Below are positions 56,044-64,000 of a stretch of 64,000 nucleotides of DNA, piece by piece (the stretch's first letter is position 1; each line of letters begins with the position of its first letter). The translations under genes and the position numbers were made by a program. Source of the DNA: CAVXFS01 sp963761115 (lineage in GTDB: Bacteria > Pseudomonadota > Gammaproteobacteria > Burkholderiales > Gallionellaceae); contig CAVXFS010000005.1 in assembly GCA_963761115.1 (NCBI GenBank), positions 620,001-684,000 of the forward strand, given 5' to 3'. The notes beneath the pieces were generated by a model that saw only the letters and a list, made by a program, of their open reading frames with translations, ran no database searches and was not told the origin of the DNA.

Positions 56044-58374
56044 ATGAACCTTGCCCCTTTAATCTTGTTGAAAAAAATCCGCACATCGTTTTTCGCCTGC
56101 GCCCTGGTGGTTACCACCGGCGTGTGTTCCGCAGATACCCTGGAAGATGGACTGAGCGCCTATGAGAGCAAGGACTATGCCTCGGCGATGCGATTGTTGC
56201 GGCCTTTGGCGGACAAGGGTAATGCCAGGGCCCAGTTTCATTTGGGGCGCATGTATGACGATGGATTCGGCGTGCCCGTGAACGATGCCGAGGCGGCAAA
56301 GTGGTATCGGCTTGCCGCCGAACAGGGTAACGCACTGGCGCAGACGAATTTAGGCATCATGTACAAGAATGGCGAGGGCGTTGCGAAGAGCGATACGGAA
56401 GCGGCAAAGTGGTATCGCCTTGCCGCCGACCAGGGTCAGTCCACAGCACAATACAGTTTGGGGCGGATGTACGATGACGGCGTGGGAGTCGCTGAGGATG
56501 ATGCCGAGGCGGTCAGGCTTTATCGGCTTGCCGCCGACCAGGGCGATGCCGATGCCCAGAATGTTTTAGGCGCCATGTACAAAAATGGCGAGGGCATTGC
56601 GAAGAGCGACGCGGAGGCGGCAAAGTGGTATCGCCTCGCCGCCGACCAGGGCAATTCCGCTGCACAATTCAATTTGGCGCGGATGTACGATGACGGCGTG
56701 GGAGTCGCTGAGGACAATGCCGAGGCGGTCAAACTGTATCGGCTTGCCGCCGACCAGGGCGATGCCGATGCCCAATATTTTTTGGGCGTCATGTACCAGA
56801 ATGGCGAGGGCATTGCGCAGAGCGATACGGAGGCGGCAAAGTGGTATCGCCTGGCCGCCGACCAGGGCAATACCTCTGCGCAATACAATTTGGCGCAAAT
56901 GTACGATAACGGTGTGGGAGTCGCTGAGGACGATGCCGAGGCAGTCAGGCTGTATCGGCATGCCGCCGACCAGGGCGATGCCGATGCGCAGAGTGATTTG
57001 GGCCTCATGTACCAAAATGGTGAGGGCGTTACGGAGGACAAAAAGGAAGCGATGAAATGGTTTCGACTTGCTTCCGATCAGGGCAATGCCAATGCGCAGA
57101 TAAATCTGGGCGTCATGTACCTGAATGGAGACGGCGTTGCAAAGAGTGATACTGAGGCATTGAAATGGTTCCGTCTTGCCGCCGACCAGGGTGCTTCCAC
57201 CGCGCAATACGATTTGGGCAAGATGTATGACGAAGGTTGGGGCGTTGCCGTCGACGATGTCGAGGCAGTGAAGTGGTATCGCCTTGCCGCCGACCAGGGC
57301 GATGCCGATGCGCAGAACAATCTGGGAGTCATGTACCAGAATGGCGAGGGCGTTGCGCAGAGCGATACGGAAGCGGCGAAATGGTTTCGCCTGGCCGCCG
57401 ACCAGGGCAATACCGATGCGAAGAACGCGCTCGGAAGTATGAATGTGCAAGTCCCGAGTGTTTCGAAGCAGCTCGATATCATCGTCGCGAGCAAAGGCTC
57501 GGTACGGATCTCGTGTCGCAAGGACGAGGACGATGCAGAGAACGCTCTTGGCTGGGCATATATGCAAGGCAAGGGTGTTGTGGCGGACAAGACAGAGTCG
57601 GCGAAGCACTTTCGCTTGTCGGCCGACAAGGGCAACGCCGATTCGCAGAGTCATATGGGACGATTTTACCGGGACGGCTATGGCGTGCCAAAGGATCCCG
57701 TGCAAGCGGTGAAATGGTATCGGCTGGCAGCAGCACAAGGTCATTGCGGCGCCCAATATGAACTGAGCCAAATGTATCTGTCAGGGAAGGACCTGCCGGT
57801 AGATGTCGCTGAGGGGTACAAGTGGCTCAAGCTTGCAGCTGTCACCGGCCAATCCTATGCAAAAAGGGAAGTCGTAACGTTCAGCGAGAATCCCGACAAG
57901 GACCTTCTGGATGCAGAGGCCGCCATTCGGCTCAAGGACATCGTCGGAGCGATTCATTTCATCGACCATGCACTCAAACCTTCGGATCCCGCGCTGGAAT
58001 TGCGCGGCGAGAAAAGGGCGCGCGCGTTCAATACGCGGGGCTACGCATACTACTTGAATCGCAGATACGAACTCGCGGAGCCCGACTTAGAGGAAGCCGT
58101 TCGCCTGGACCCGCATTCAGCCGAAGCCAGCAAGAACCTCGCAACCCTGCGTTCCGATGTGGCGGATGCGGATAAGCGGCGACAGGAACAGCGGGAGAGG
58201 GATATCGAGCTGGCGGCTCGTCGTAACGCCGGTCCCTCCGGCCCGGCGCAAAATGCCAATGGCGGGTTTGATCCGAACGCGCAGACGGACGCTGTCTTGA
58301 AAAATCTCGAACGTCAGCGGCGCGAGAATTGCGCCAGGGCCGCGATGGGGGCGAACATCTCCTGCAATCAGTGA
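56044..58374 (+). CDS. Exported SEL1-repeat protein
   Basis: A 776-residue exported protein with a signal peptide (FFACALVVTTGVCSA). About 15 SEL1-like repeats of 36 residues follow, such as AKWYRLAADQGN with LGVMYQNGEGVAQS. Twelve of them are contiguous (residues about 50-475). An insertion (SVRISCRKDEDDAENALGWA) separates the last three. The final 150 residues include a TPR (AFNTRGYAYYLNRRYELAEP) and an Arg/Asn/Gln-rich tail. It probably scaffolds or regulates periplasmic proteins. Its stop lies at the edge of a GGGGTC repeat. Confidence 0.9.
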   Translation: MNLAPLILLKKIRTSFFACALVVTTGVCSADTLEDGLSAYESKDYASAMRLLRPLADKGNARAQFHLGRMYDDGFGVPVNDAEAAKWYRLAAEQGNALAQTNLGIMYKNGEGVAKSDTEAAKWYRLAADQGQSTAQYSLGRMYDDGVGVAEDDAEAVRLYRLAADQGDADAQNVLGAMYKNGEGIAKSDAEAAKWYRLAADQGNSAAQFNLARMYDDGVGVAEDNAEAVKLYRLAADQGDADAQYFLGVMYQNGEGIAQSDTEAAKWYRLAADQGNTSAQYNLAQMYDNGVGVAEDDAEAVRLYRHAADQGDADAQSDLGLMYQNGEGVTEDKKEAMKWFRLASDQGNANAQINLGVMYLNGDGVAKSDTEALKWFRLAADQGASTAQYDLGKMYDEGWGVAVDDVEAVKWYRLAADQGDADAQNNLGVMYQNGEGVAQSDTEAAKWFRLAADQGNTDAKNALGSMNVQVPSVSKQLDIIVASKGSVRISCRKDEDDAENALGWAYMQGKGVVADKTESAKHFRLSADKGNADSQSHMGRFYRDGYGVPKDPVQAVKWYRLAAAQGHCGAQYELSQMYLSGKDLPVDVAEGYKWLKLAAVTGQSYAKREVVTFSENPDKDLLDAEAAIRLKDIVGAIHFIDHALKPSDPALELRGEKRARAFNTRGYAYYLNRRYELAEPDLEEAVRLDPHSAEASKNLATLRSDVADADKRRQEQRERDIELAARRNAGPSGPAQNANGGFDPNAQTDAVLKNLERQRRENCARAAMGANISCNQ

Positions 58375-58398
58375 ATCAAAGGGGTCAGAGCCCTTTAA
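58374..58398. repeat. AATCAAAGGGGTCAGAGCCCTTTAA palindrome
   Basis: Arms AAAGGG and CCCTTT around GTCAGAG; it begins at the last base of the SEL1 gene stop codon. Confidence 0.85.
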
Positions 58399-58460
58399 CT
58401 TGTTTTATTTTTTGCGTGGCTAAGCGACATTATGCGGGTTAACTAACCAAGGAGTTAAAA

Positions 58461-59567
58461 ATGCATATTTCCCGGATTCTTGTAAACATGGTTTCGATAT
58501 TTTTGCTCTTGTCCGTTCAGTCGGCCTGGTCGGCATCAAAGACTGTGTTTACCAAGGCTGAATTCTACCCGGCACTTTCTGATGGGTACGGGGAGGCTTG
58601 GGCGAACACAAGCGAAACTGAAAGAGACACAGGCAAGCCCGTTATTAATGAACTCGCACCCAACGAAAAGATACCGGCCACCGGTGGCTGGCAAGTAACG
58701 ATAGTGCATGCCTGTCCCATGGATGGCAGCGACAACTTCACATCCAACAACTACGGCAAGGTGATGACCTTCACGAACTCTGGGTATGTACTCAACTACG
58801 GTGATCATTTTGAATATCTATTCGAATCGCAGGGCGTAAGCCCCTCAGTGATCGACGGAGTAGACAAGGAATTGGCTGATCGCAGAAGTGAACTTGCCGG
58901 AGAATTCAACGACGTTCAGGTCAAGCTCGTCAAGCAGGACAACGGAAAATTCGGGTTGGTGGCAAGCTACCCTTACGCACAAGGCGTCAGCGCTTCGGAA
59001 ATCAGTAAACGCCTGGGCTATTTTATCTCGAAGTCGGGTTTCGCCATGTGCGACATCTACACGGCGAGCGAAAGTCTGAGTTGGAAACAACTCAAGGCGA
59101 TCAAAAGCGGCGAGATCGTAGCTCCGTTGACCAAGGATCAGTTCACTTCCTTATACCCCCTTATGAAAGAGCCCGGATACGAAACGGAGGGGGAGGCGCC
59201 AGAGGGTCAATGGGCGTTCAGTGGTGATGACGATGGCAACTTCGGGATCCTGGTTGAAAACTTCGGGGATAGCATGAAGTTGTGGGTGCGAGCGCCTATC
59301 ATGGAAGCGACTGGTCTTGAATACATGACCGAAGAGAGCGGCACGGTTGTCGAACAGGAAACCATGAAACAGATCAAGCCTTGGGAAAAAGCTCAAAAAG
59401 TCGAGACGACCTGGAGCACCGGCAACTTCTGGGTAGGCTTTGTCTATCCATATGCCGGCATGAAAGGAAAAGATGTGGCTAGTTTAGTAAAGGGCTTCAT
59501 CGATGACGACGGGGCCGAAGATACTTATGACGACGTCAAGAAGATCATGAAGGAATTCGGCAAGTGA
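58461..59567 (+). CDS. Exported protein of unknown function
   Basis: A 368-residue exported protein with signal peptide (VSIFLLLSVQSAWSA). The mature protein is Asp/Glu/Tyr-rich with two similar segments around FGLVASYPYAQGVSASEISK and FWVGFVYPYAGMKGKDVASL, suggesting an internal duplication. Two cysteines occur (HACPMDG, FAMCDIY). AAGGAG precedes the ATG. I know no family. It sits between GGGGTC repeats in the accessory stretch. Confidence 0.8.
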   Translation: MHISRILVNMVSIFLLLSVQSAWSASKTVFTKAEFYPALSDGYGEAWANTSETERDTGKPVINELAPNEKIPATGGWQVTIVHACPMDGSDNFTSNNYGKVMTFTNSGYVLNYGDHFEYLFESQGVSPSVIDGVDKELADRRSELAGEFNDVQVKLVKQDNGKFGLVASYPYAQGVSASEISKRLGYFISKSGFAMCDIYTASESLSWKQLKAIKSGEIVAPLTKDQFTSLYPLMKEPGYETEGEAPEGQWAFSGDDDGNFGILVENFGDSMKLWVRAPIMEATGLEYMTEESGTVVEQETMKQIKPWEKAQKVETTWSTGNFWVGFVYPYAGMKGKDVASLVKGFIDDDGAEDTYDDVKKIMKEFGK

Positions 59568-59582
59568 TCTGGAACAGTTTCG

Positions 59583-59620
59583 CAGGTTGGGCAGAGGAAT
59601 CAAAGGGGCCAGGCTCGAAT
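59583..59620. repeat. Degenerate CAGGTTGGGC and ATCAAAGGGGCC repeat copies
   Basis: CAGGTTGGGC (half of the GTTGGGC family) is followed by AATCAAAGGGGCCAGGCTCGAAT, a decayed GGGGTC palindrome. It fills the gap before the diguanylate cyclase gene. Confidence 0.6.
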
Positions 59621-59698
59621 TGTGTTAAAACAAATCCGAAGCTGCGCCTTATAACTTTTTAACCTACAGAGTTGTGCACTGAAATATCAAGGCACTCA

Positions 59699-60661
59699 AT
59701 GACTGAAGAAATGGACATGAACAAAATTACCGAACATGAAGAGCGGATCGCCCTCGCGGATTCTGATGGCACCCACAAGACCCTGCTCGAATCCACCAAG
59801 GCGATCCCCTGGAAGATCAACTGGGAAACAATGAAGTTCAGCTATATCGGCCCGCAGATCGAAGCGCTGCTTGGCTGGCCGCAGGAAAGCTGGTTGACCG
59901 CGAACGACTGGATCGAGCGCATCCATCCGGACGATCGCGAACGGACGACCAACTTCTGCGTCGCCCAGTCCATCGAGGGCGTCGACCATGAGGCGGACTA
60001 CCGTGCGTTGACGGCAGACGGCAACTTCGTCTGGATACGCGATGTTGTCCATGTCATCCGCAAGGATGGCGCCACAACCGAGCTGGTCGGTTTCATGTTC
60101 GACATCTCCGAGCGTAAAAAGATGGAAGAGGAATTGCATTCCCTCAACAAGAAGCTGGAAGCGCTTTCGCTGCAGGATGGCCTGACCGGTGTTGCGAATC
60201 GCCGCTTGTTCGACCAGACACTGAAAGCCGAATGGTTCCGTGCCCTGCGCGGACGGCAGCCGATCTCGCTCATCATGTTCGACATCGATCACTTCAAGCA
60301 ATACAACGACCGCTACGGACACACCAGGGGCGACGAGTGCCTGATCCGGATCGCGACGGCCCTGAACAATATCCCGTTACGCTCGACAGACCTGTTCGCC
60401 CGGTACGGCGGAGAGGAATTCGTTTTGCTGCTGCCGGGAGCAGGACATGAATCCACACTCGAGATCGCAGAAAAGTGCCGCAGCATGATTCTCGACCTGG
60501 CTATCCCGCATGAGGCTTCAAGCACCGGTGACATCGTCACTGTCAGCATAGGCATCAACACGATCATGCCGGAAGCCGACTCCGAGCCCTCTTCTCTGGT
60601 TGCCGGTGCAGACCAGATGTTGTACCGGGCGAAAGAATGCGGCCGCAACCGGGTGATGTAG
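59699..60661 (+). CDS. PAS-GGDEF diguanylate cyclase
   Basis: A 320-residue cytoplasmic protein. A PAS/PAC domain (residues about 35-150; SYIGPQIEALLGWPQESW, WIERIHPDDRERT) is followed by a GGDEF domain with RYGGEEFVLLLPG and the inhibitory site RSTD nine residues before it. It should make c-di-GMP with product inhibition. No membrane segment is present. ATG 59699 has AAGG at six bases, preferred over a TTG at 59672. Confidence 0.93.
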   Translation: MTEEMDMNKITEHEERIALADSDGTHKTLLESTKAIPWKINWETMKFSYIGPQIEALLGWPQESWLTANDWIERIHPDDRERTTNFCVAQSIEGVDHEADYRALTADGNFVWIRDVVHVIRKDGATTELVGFMFDISERKKMEEELHSLNKKLEALSLQDGLTGVANRRLFDQTLKAEWFRALRGRQPISLIMFDIDHFKQYNDRYGHTRGDECLIRIATALNNIPLRSTDLFARYGGEEFVLLLPGAGHESTLEIAEKCRSMILDLAIPHEASSTGDIVTVSIGINTIMPEADSEPSSLVAGADQMLYRAKECGRNRVM

Positions 60662-60677
60662 TTTCGTAGGTTGCGTG

Positions 60678-60715
60678 ATCAAAGGGGTCAGATCAAAGGG
60701 GTCAGAGCCCTTTTA
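60678..60715. repeat. Double ATCAAAGGGGTCAG element at a truncation point
   Basis: GATCAAAGGGGTCA is repeated directly (60678 and 60691) and then AGAGCCCTTTTATT supplies the opposite arm. It ends exactly where the solute-binding protein fragment begins. Confidence 0.85.
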
Positions 60716-60717
60716 TT

Positions 60718-61098
60718 CAGATCACCGATCTTGACCAGTTGAAACAGTATTCCATCGGCTATCCCCGTGGCATGGCCTACAACGACTTGATCAAGAACGA
60801 GCTTGAGCCTAAAGGCTATTACACGCTCAGCAAGGTAAAGCTATACCCAACCTACACAGAAGTCATCACCGATCTACAGAATGGCAATCTCGATCTGGCC
60901 TTTGTCGAAGAACCGGTATTTGCCGATTATCTGTACAAGAAGAAGCTGCCCATTGACAGCAGTTATACATTTACCGGGTTTGATAAACTGGGCTTTGCTT
61001 TTGCCAAAGGATCCGCAAGGCGCGCTGATTTCGACAAGTATCTGACGGAACTTGGCCCGGATAGGATCAAGACCATAGTCGACAGGTGGATGAAGTGA
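60718..61098 (+). pseudogene. 3' fragment of a periplasmic solute-binding protein gene
   Basis: The frame starting QITDLDQLKQYSIGYPRGMA and ending DRIKTIVDRWMK matches the C-terminal half of family 3 (amino-acid type) solute-binding proteins: TYTEVITDLQNGNLDLAFVE and GFAFAKGSARRADFDKYLTE. There is no signal peptide, no N-terminal lobe and no plausible start codon, and the 5' side passes directly into a GGGGTC repeat. It is a truncated remnant. Confidence 0.8.
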
Positions 61099-61118
61099 TA
61101 CTGCGACAGTATTGAGGA

Positions 61119-61177
61119 TCGATAGGGTCAGACTCCATTGATTCCGTTGTAAGGTCGATGGGTCAGCCCAACCTACG
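61119..61177. repeat. GGGTCAGACTCCATTGAT element followed by half TCAGCCCAACCTAC
   Basis: ATCGATAGGGTCAGACTCCA then TTGAT (61119-61143) is an imperfect copy of the palindrome at 55989-56013. Twenty bases on, TCAGCCCAACCTACG (61163-61177) is the right end of the element seen at 52255-52332. Confidence 0.75.
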
Positions 61178-61196
61178 GTGCTGAGGAGCAAAGACG

Positions 61197-61268
61197 ATGA
61201 GCAAAAGAAGCAAACAAAAACTACGCAACATCTTGGCTGGATACTCAGTGCCGAGCCACCCGTGCTGA
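61197..61268 (+). CDS. Possible 23-residue basic peptide
   Basis: MSKRSKQKLRNILAGYSVPS followed by HPC has a good ribosome site (GAGGAG, eight bases before ATG). It is too short for confident calling and may be the remnant of a longer gene cut by the neighbouring repeat. Confidence 0.3.
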   Translation: MSKRSKQKLRNILAGYSVPSHPC

Positions 61269-61336
61269 TCGGAACCTATGCGCCAACGCCCCATAATCGC
61301 AAACGTCGGTGGCAGCTTTTTTAAAATGAGGATGCC

Positions 61337-61756
61337 ATGAGCGATCCGAACAAGAAAATGATTTTCCACGTCAAAACGGTGCGCATCGATGGTCACGGCA
61401 GCCTGGCGAAGTGCAAGTCAGCTGACCTCACGTTGGATACAGACCTCGCCGGTCGTGCCGATGCCTTCAATCCCGCCGAGCTGCTGCTGGCCGCTGTTTC
61501 CGCCTGCATCATCAAGGGCATCGAGCGGGTCACACCGATACTGAAGTTTTCCCTGCGCGGCGTGGAAGTGCTCGTGCAAGGCGTGCGCCAGGATGTCCCG
61601 CCGAAGATGGAATCCATCACCTACGAGATCATCGTGGATACGGATGAGAATGAACATCGGCTCGCGCTGCTGCACGACAACGTGAAGAAATACGGCACGG
61701 TGTTCAACACCATCGCACCGGGCACGCAATTGAGCGGTATGTTGCGCAGAAAATAG
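61337..61756 (+). CDS. OsmC-family protein
   Basis: A 139-residue OsmC/Ohr-like protein. AFNPAELLLAAVSACIIKG holds the first conserved cysteine and ELLLAA pattern. At the second cysteine position the sequence reads KYGTVFNTIAPGT, with Gly where Cys is usual, so peroxidase chemistry may be lost. It is the first gene of a small plus-strand cluster, 9 bases before the GDCCVxC gene. Confidence 0.85.
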   Translation: MSDPNKKMIFHVKTVRIDGHGSLAKCKSADLTLDTDLAGRADAFNPAELLLAAVSACIIKGIERVTPILKFSLRGVEVLVQGVRQDVPPKMESITYEIIVDTDENEHRLALLHDNVKKYGTVFNTIAPGTQLSGMLRRK

Positions 61757-61765
61757 GAGAGGCAC

Positions 61766-61993
61766 ATGACCGAACCCTGCCTGGAATCGTTGCTGACTTG
61801 TCCGGCCTGCGGCCATGCAGAGACCCTCACTATGCCTACTGATGCCTGCCAGTGGTTCTACGAATGCCCGGCCTGCAAGAGCTTGCTCAAACCTAAGCCC
61901 GGCGACTGCTGCGTGTTCTGTTCCTACGGCAGCGTGCCCTGCCCGCCGATCCAGCAGGCGCGGGCAGACGGGCAAAGCGGGTGTTGCGAATGA
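61766..61993 (+). CDS. GDCCVxC-motif cysteine-rich protein
   Basis: A 75-residue protein with four cysteines in two CPAC units, then GDCCVFCSYGSVPCPPIQ and a final GCCE. The GDCCVxC motif defines a small family that in some organisms carries selenocysteine; here every position is Cys or Ser, with no in-frame TGA. The function is unknown, possibly metal binding or thiol chemistry. Its stop overlaps the next gene by ATGA. Confidence 0.9.
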   Translation: MTEPCLESLLTCPACGHAETLTMPTDACQWFYECPACKSLLKPKPGDCCVFCSYGSVPCPPIQQARADGQSGCCE

Positions 61994-62734
61994 GCCTCGT
62001 TCTCGCCGCTTTAGTCACTTTCGTATTGACCACAGTGTTCGCCATGGCCGGGGTCGGCGCCGCATTCGTGCTGATCCCGGTGTTTTTGCTCTTTGGCGTG
62101 GAATTGCATACGGCCATGGCCATCGCGCTGTTGCTCAATGCCATCGCCATGGCTGTCGCCTCGGTCACCTTCATCCGCAAGGGGCTGGTGGAATGGCGGC
62201 TCGTTCTGCCCATGCTGGTGTTGGCGGTGCTGGCCTCGCCTGTAGGTGTGCATGTGGCGCAAGGACTGGACCGCACACTGCTGTTATGGCTGTTCGTGGC
62301 GTTTCTGTTGTTCGCCGCCTTGATGATCATGTTCTACCGGCCCAAGGTGCTGCAACGCCCATACCTCGATCCGCGAGGCACTGATCCTGGGTTTGCCGGT
62401 CGGGGCGCTGGCGGGATTCGTGGGCGGCCTGCTGGGTGTGGGCGGCGGCAATATCATCGTTCCTGTCTTGGTGGCCGCCGGTTTGGAACCCAAACGCGCT
62501 GCGGCGAGTGCATCCTTCGTGGTGATGTTTGCATCGCTGGCCGGATTTCTGGCCCATGTCGGCGTAGCCGGCATCGACACAAGCTTGCTGGTTTCAACCG
62601 GATTCGCCAGTGCGGCCGGGGCCGCGCTGGGTGCCTGGCTGGCGAGCGAAAAACTGGGCGGCGATCAGTTGAAAAGGGTCATCGCCCTGGTACTGATCGC
62701 CGTCGCAATCAAAACCGGGTGGGGCCTGGTGTGA
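61990..62734 (+). pseudogene. TauE/SafE-family permease with one frameshift
   Basis: Eight-helix sulfite-exporter-like permease, split in two frames. The first half (MSLVLAALVTFVLTTVFAMA, AMAIALLLNAIAMAVASVTF) ends near PKVLQRPYLDP. The second half (GALAGFVGGLLGVGGGNIIV, KRAAASASFVVMFASLAGF) continues in another frame from about 62375. Removing one base gives a 247-residue protein of normal length. It is coupled to the GDCCVxC gene. Family members export sulfite or other sulfur anions; substrate unknown here. Confidence 0.85.
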
Positions 62735-62775
62735 GCCGGTCCCGTTCTATCATAACCTGAATAAGGAGTTACATC

Positions 62776-63401
62776 ATGAATACCAATAACGATCGCCAAA
62801 TCCTCACGAAAGCCCTGGAATTTCACGGTCACCGCTGCTGGGCCAGCGTGGCCGGCGTGCGAGCAGGCATCGCCGCCCTGCGTGAACTGAATGTGAAACG
62901 CGCCGGCGGACGGCAGTTGCACGCCTTCGTGGAAATCGGCGAGGACCACGGCGGCACGTGCTTCGGTGACGGCGTGCAATATGCCACCGGCTGCACCCTG
63001 GGCAAGGCGCAATATCGAGAAGATGAACTATGGCAAGCTTGCGGTCACCGTAGTTGAACGGAACAGCAAGCGATCCAGCAACCCTGCCATTCGTGTCAGC
63101 TATAAGCCGACCCTGCAGCAGCGTATTGGCGAATCTGCCTTCATGGTCAAGCGCGGGCAAGGCATCGAACCCGACGAGATCCCCGAAGCGGAACAGATGG
63201 AACTGGTGGACCTGGTCTGGAACGCGCCCGAATCCGATGTGCTCGCCATCGGCAAGATCTTCCAGTTCGAACGCGAATGGTTTCCCGAAGTCATGGGTTT
63301 CGTGCCCTGCGCCTGCCTGCCACGAACTTACCGCTCGCGCCTATCTGCGCGTGTTGGGTGATAAGCATGTGTGCATTCCGTGCTCCGGCTATGAGCGTTG
63401 A
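62776..63401 (+). pseudogene. FmdE-like protein gene with two frameshifts
   Basis: Starts MNTNNDRQILTKALEFHGHR, then CWASVAGVRAGIAALRELNV and FGDGVQYATGCTLGK in the first frame. It continues NIEKMNYGKLAVTVVERNSK and QMELVDLVWNAPESDV in a second frame from about 63013, and ends CHELTARAYLRVLGDKHVCI then PCSGYER in a third from about 63315. Removing one base at each point restores a 207-residue FmdE-family protein with N-terminal GHRC and a C-terminal zinc-ribbon (two Cys pairs). FmdE-like proteins are found with molybdenum/tungsten enzymes, but the role of the short form is unknown. Confidence 0.8.
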
Positions 63402-63452
63402 TCCATCAAATCGATAAAGATCGCATCCCGGTATTTTTTATCAAAACACACC

Positions 63453-64000
63453 ATGACTGCTCATAATCACTCACACAGCCACGCTGCAAACTATGGTCGC
63501 GCATTTGCCGTCGGCATAACGCTGAACGTGCTGTTCGTGCTGGTGGAGGCATTCTACGGCTGGCAGGCCGATTCGCTCGCGCTGCTTTCCGATGCGGGGC
63601 ACAACCTGAGTGACGTGCTGGGGTTGCTGGCTGCATGGGGTGGCTTTTATCTGGGCAAGCTGCGTCCGAATAAAAAACATACATACGGTCTGGGGCGTGC
63701 AACGATCATGGCCGCTTTGTTCAATGCGCTGATCCTGCTGGTCGCCATCGGCGGCATCGTGTGGGAGGCCATCGTGCGATTCAGCCATCCCGTTCCGATA
63801 CAGGGCGGCACTGTCATGCTGGTAGCTGCCATCGGTGTGGTGATCAACGGCATTACTGCATGGTTGTTCATGTCGGGCAATAAGGACGATCTCAATCTGC
63901 GCGGCGCATTTCTGCACATGGCGGCAGACACGCTGGTGTCATTAGGCGTGGTTATCGCTGGCGCGTTATTTGTCTGGACGGGCTGGACCTGGTTAGACCC
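63453..64000 (+). CDS. CDF-family cation efflux protein (cut by window edge)
   Basis: The 182 codons present encode a zinc/cadmium/cobalt exporter. A His-rich start (MTAHNHSHSHAANYGR) precedes at least five helices. The paired metal-site motifs are LLSDAGHNLSDVLGLLAAW in helix II and FLHMAADTLVSLGVVIAG in helix V, and HTYGLGRATIMAALFN is the family signature. No stop codon occurs before the edge. It stands 51 bases after the FmdE-like gene. Confidence 0.93.
   Translation, partial: MTAHNHSHSHAANYGRAFAVGITLNVLFVLVEAFYGWQADSLALLSDAGHNLSDVLGLLAAWGGFYLGKLRPNKKHTYGLGRATIMAALFNALILLVAIGGIVWEAIVRFSHPVPIQGGTVMLVAAIGVVINGITAWLFMSGNKDDLNLRGAFLHMAADTLVSLGVVIAGALFVWTGWTWLD

Noticed and set aside
56150..57470. 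Regularly spaced 108/216-bp repeats as a CRISPR array
   Set aside because: They lie in one open frame encoding SEL1 repeats, are too long for CRISPR repeats, and have no unique spacers or cas genes.
55384..61200. Insertion sequence
   Set aside because: No transposase or integrase reading frame is present; only short palindromes were seen.
61766..61993. Selenoprotein reading of the GDCCVxC gene
   Set aside because: There is no in-frame TGA at the motif; the position after GDCC is encoded by ordinary codons.

Overview
The window looks like chromosome from a betaproteobacterium, most likely of the Nitrosomonadales/Gallionellaceae type. This is an inference from moderately high GC, dense operons with ATGA-type overlaps, a full kdp operon, a RegB/RegA-type pair, phoU-ppx, rpiA, nadE, alaS, ettA and proS of proteobacterial type, and the short intergenic palindromes typical of that group. 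No rRNA, tRNA, CRISPR array or transposase was recognised.

Layout. 1-5.5 kb (minus): a zinc-acquisition locus reading from a Zur-type regulator through a ZIP transporter, two small paralogous exported Cys/His proteins, a ZrgA/DUF2796 protein, a LolD-like ATPase (frameshifted), an FtsX-like permease and DUF3299, ending in the start of another exported protein cut by the edge. 5.8-14.2 kb (minus): kdpFABCDE plus an extra 30-residue membrane ORF coupled to kdpF; three of the kdp gaps carry the same palindromic repeat. 14.5-18.1 kb: a TlpA thioredoxin, an outer-membrane protein with a CxxCxC motif, and a RegB-like kinase (frameshifted, with a Met/His-rich loop) with its RegA-like regulator. 18.2-24.9 kb: an unusual operon of four exported proteins (beta-barrel, lipoprotein, small periplasmic protein, 652-residue protein with 30 consecutive glycines) and a TPR-sulfotransferase, bracketed by regA and a decayed second copy of the regA 3' end. 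25-27 kb: a TMTC-like membrane glycosyltransferase and a small membrane protein. 27-49 kb: mostly housekeeping or core genes (tal, zwf, cbpM, cbpA, mtfA, VIT transporter, yqhA, tlpA, proS, lytic transglycosylase, rppH, ppx, phoU, rpiA, nadE) with an ankyrin protein and a cyclase/HD-GYP fusion. 49-55 kb: alaS (with an internal segment of foreign-looking composition), a DAACS symporter and ettA. 55.4-61.2 kb: an accessory stretch in which an Imm53-like orphan immunity gene, a SEL1-repeat protein, an unknown exported protein, a diguanylate cyclase and a truncated solute-binding protein are separated by copies of one GGGGTC palindrome family. 61.3-64 kb: OsmC, GDCCVxC protein, TauE/SafE permease and FmdE-like protein (the last two frameshifted), then a CDF metal exporter cut by the right edge.

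The best candidates for something undescribed are the four-gene exported operon with its poly-glycine protein, the small ORF ahead of kdpF, the cassette-like repeat array at 55-61 kb, and the foreign-looking editing-domain segment of alaS. Five reading-frame breaks in four otherwise intact genes are each repaired by removing one base, so base-level sequence error must be excluded before calling those genes dead.
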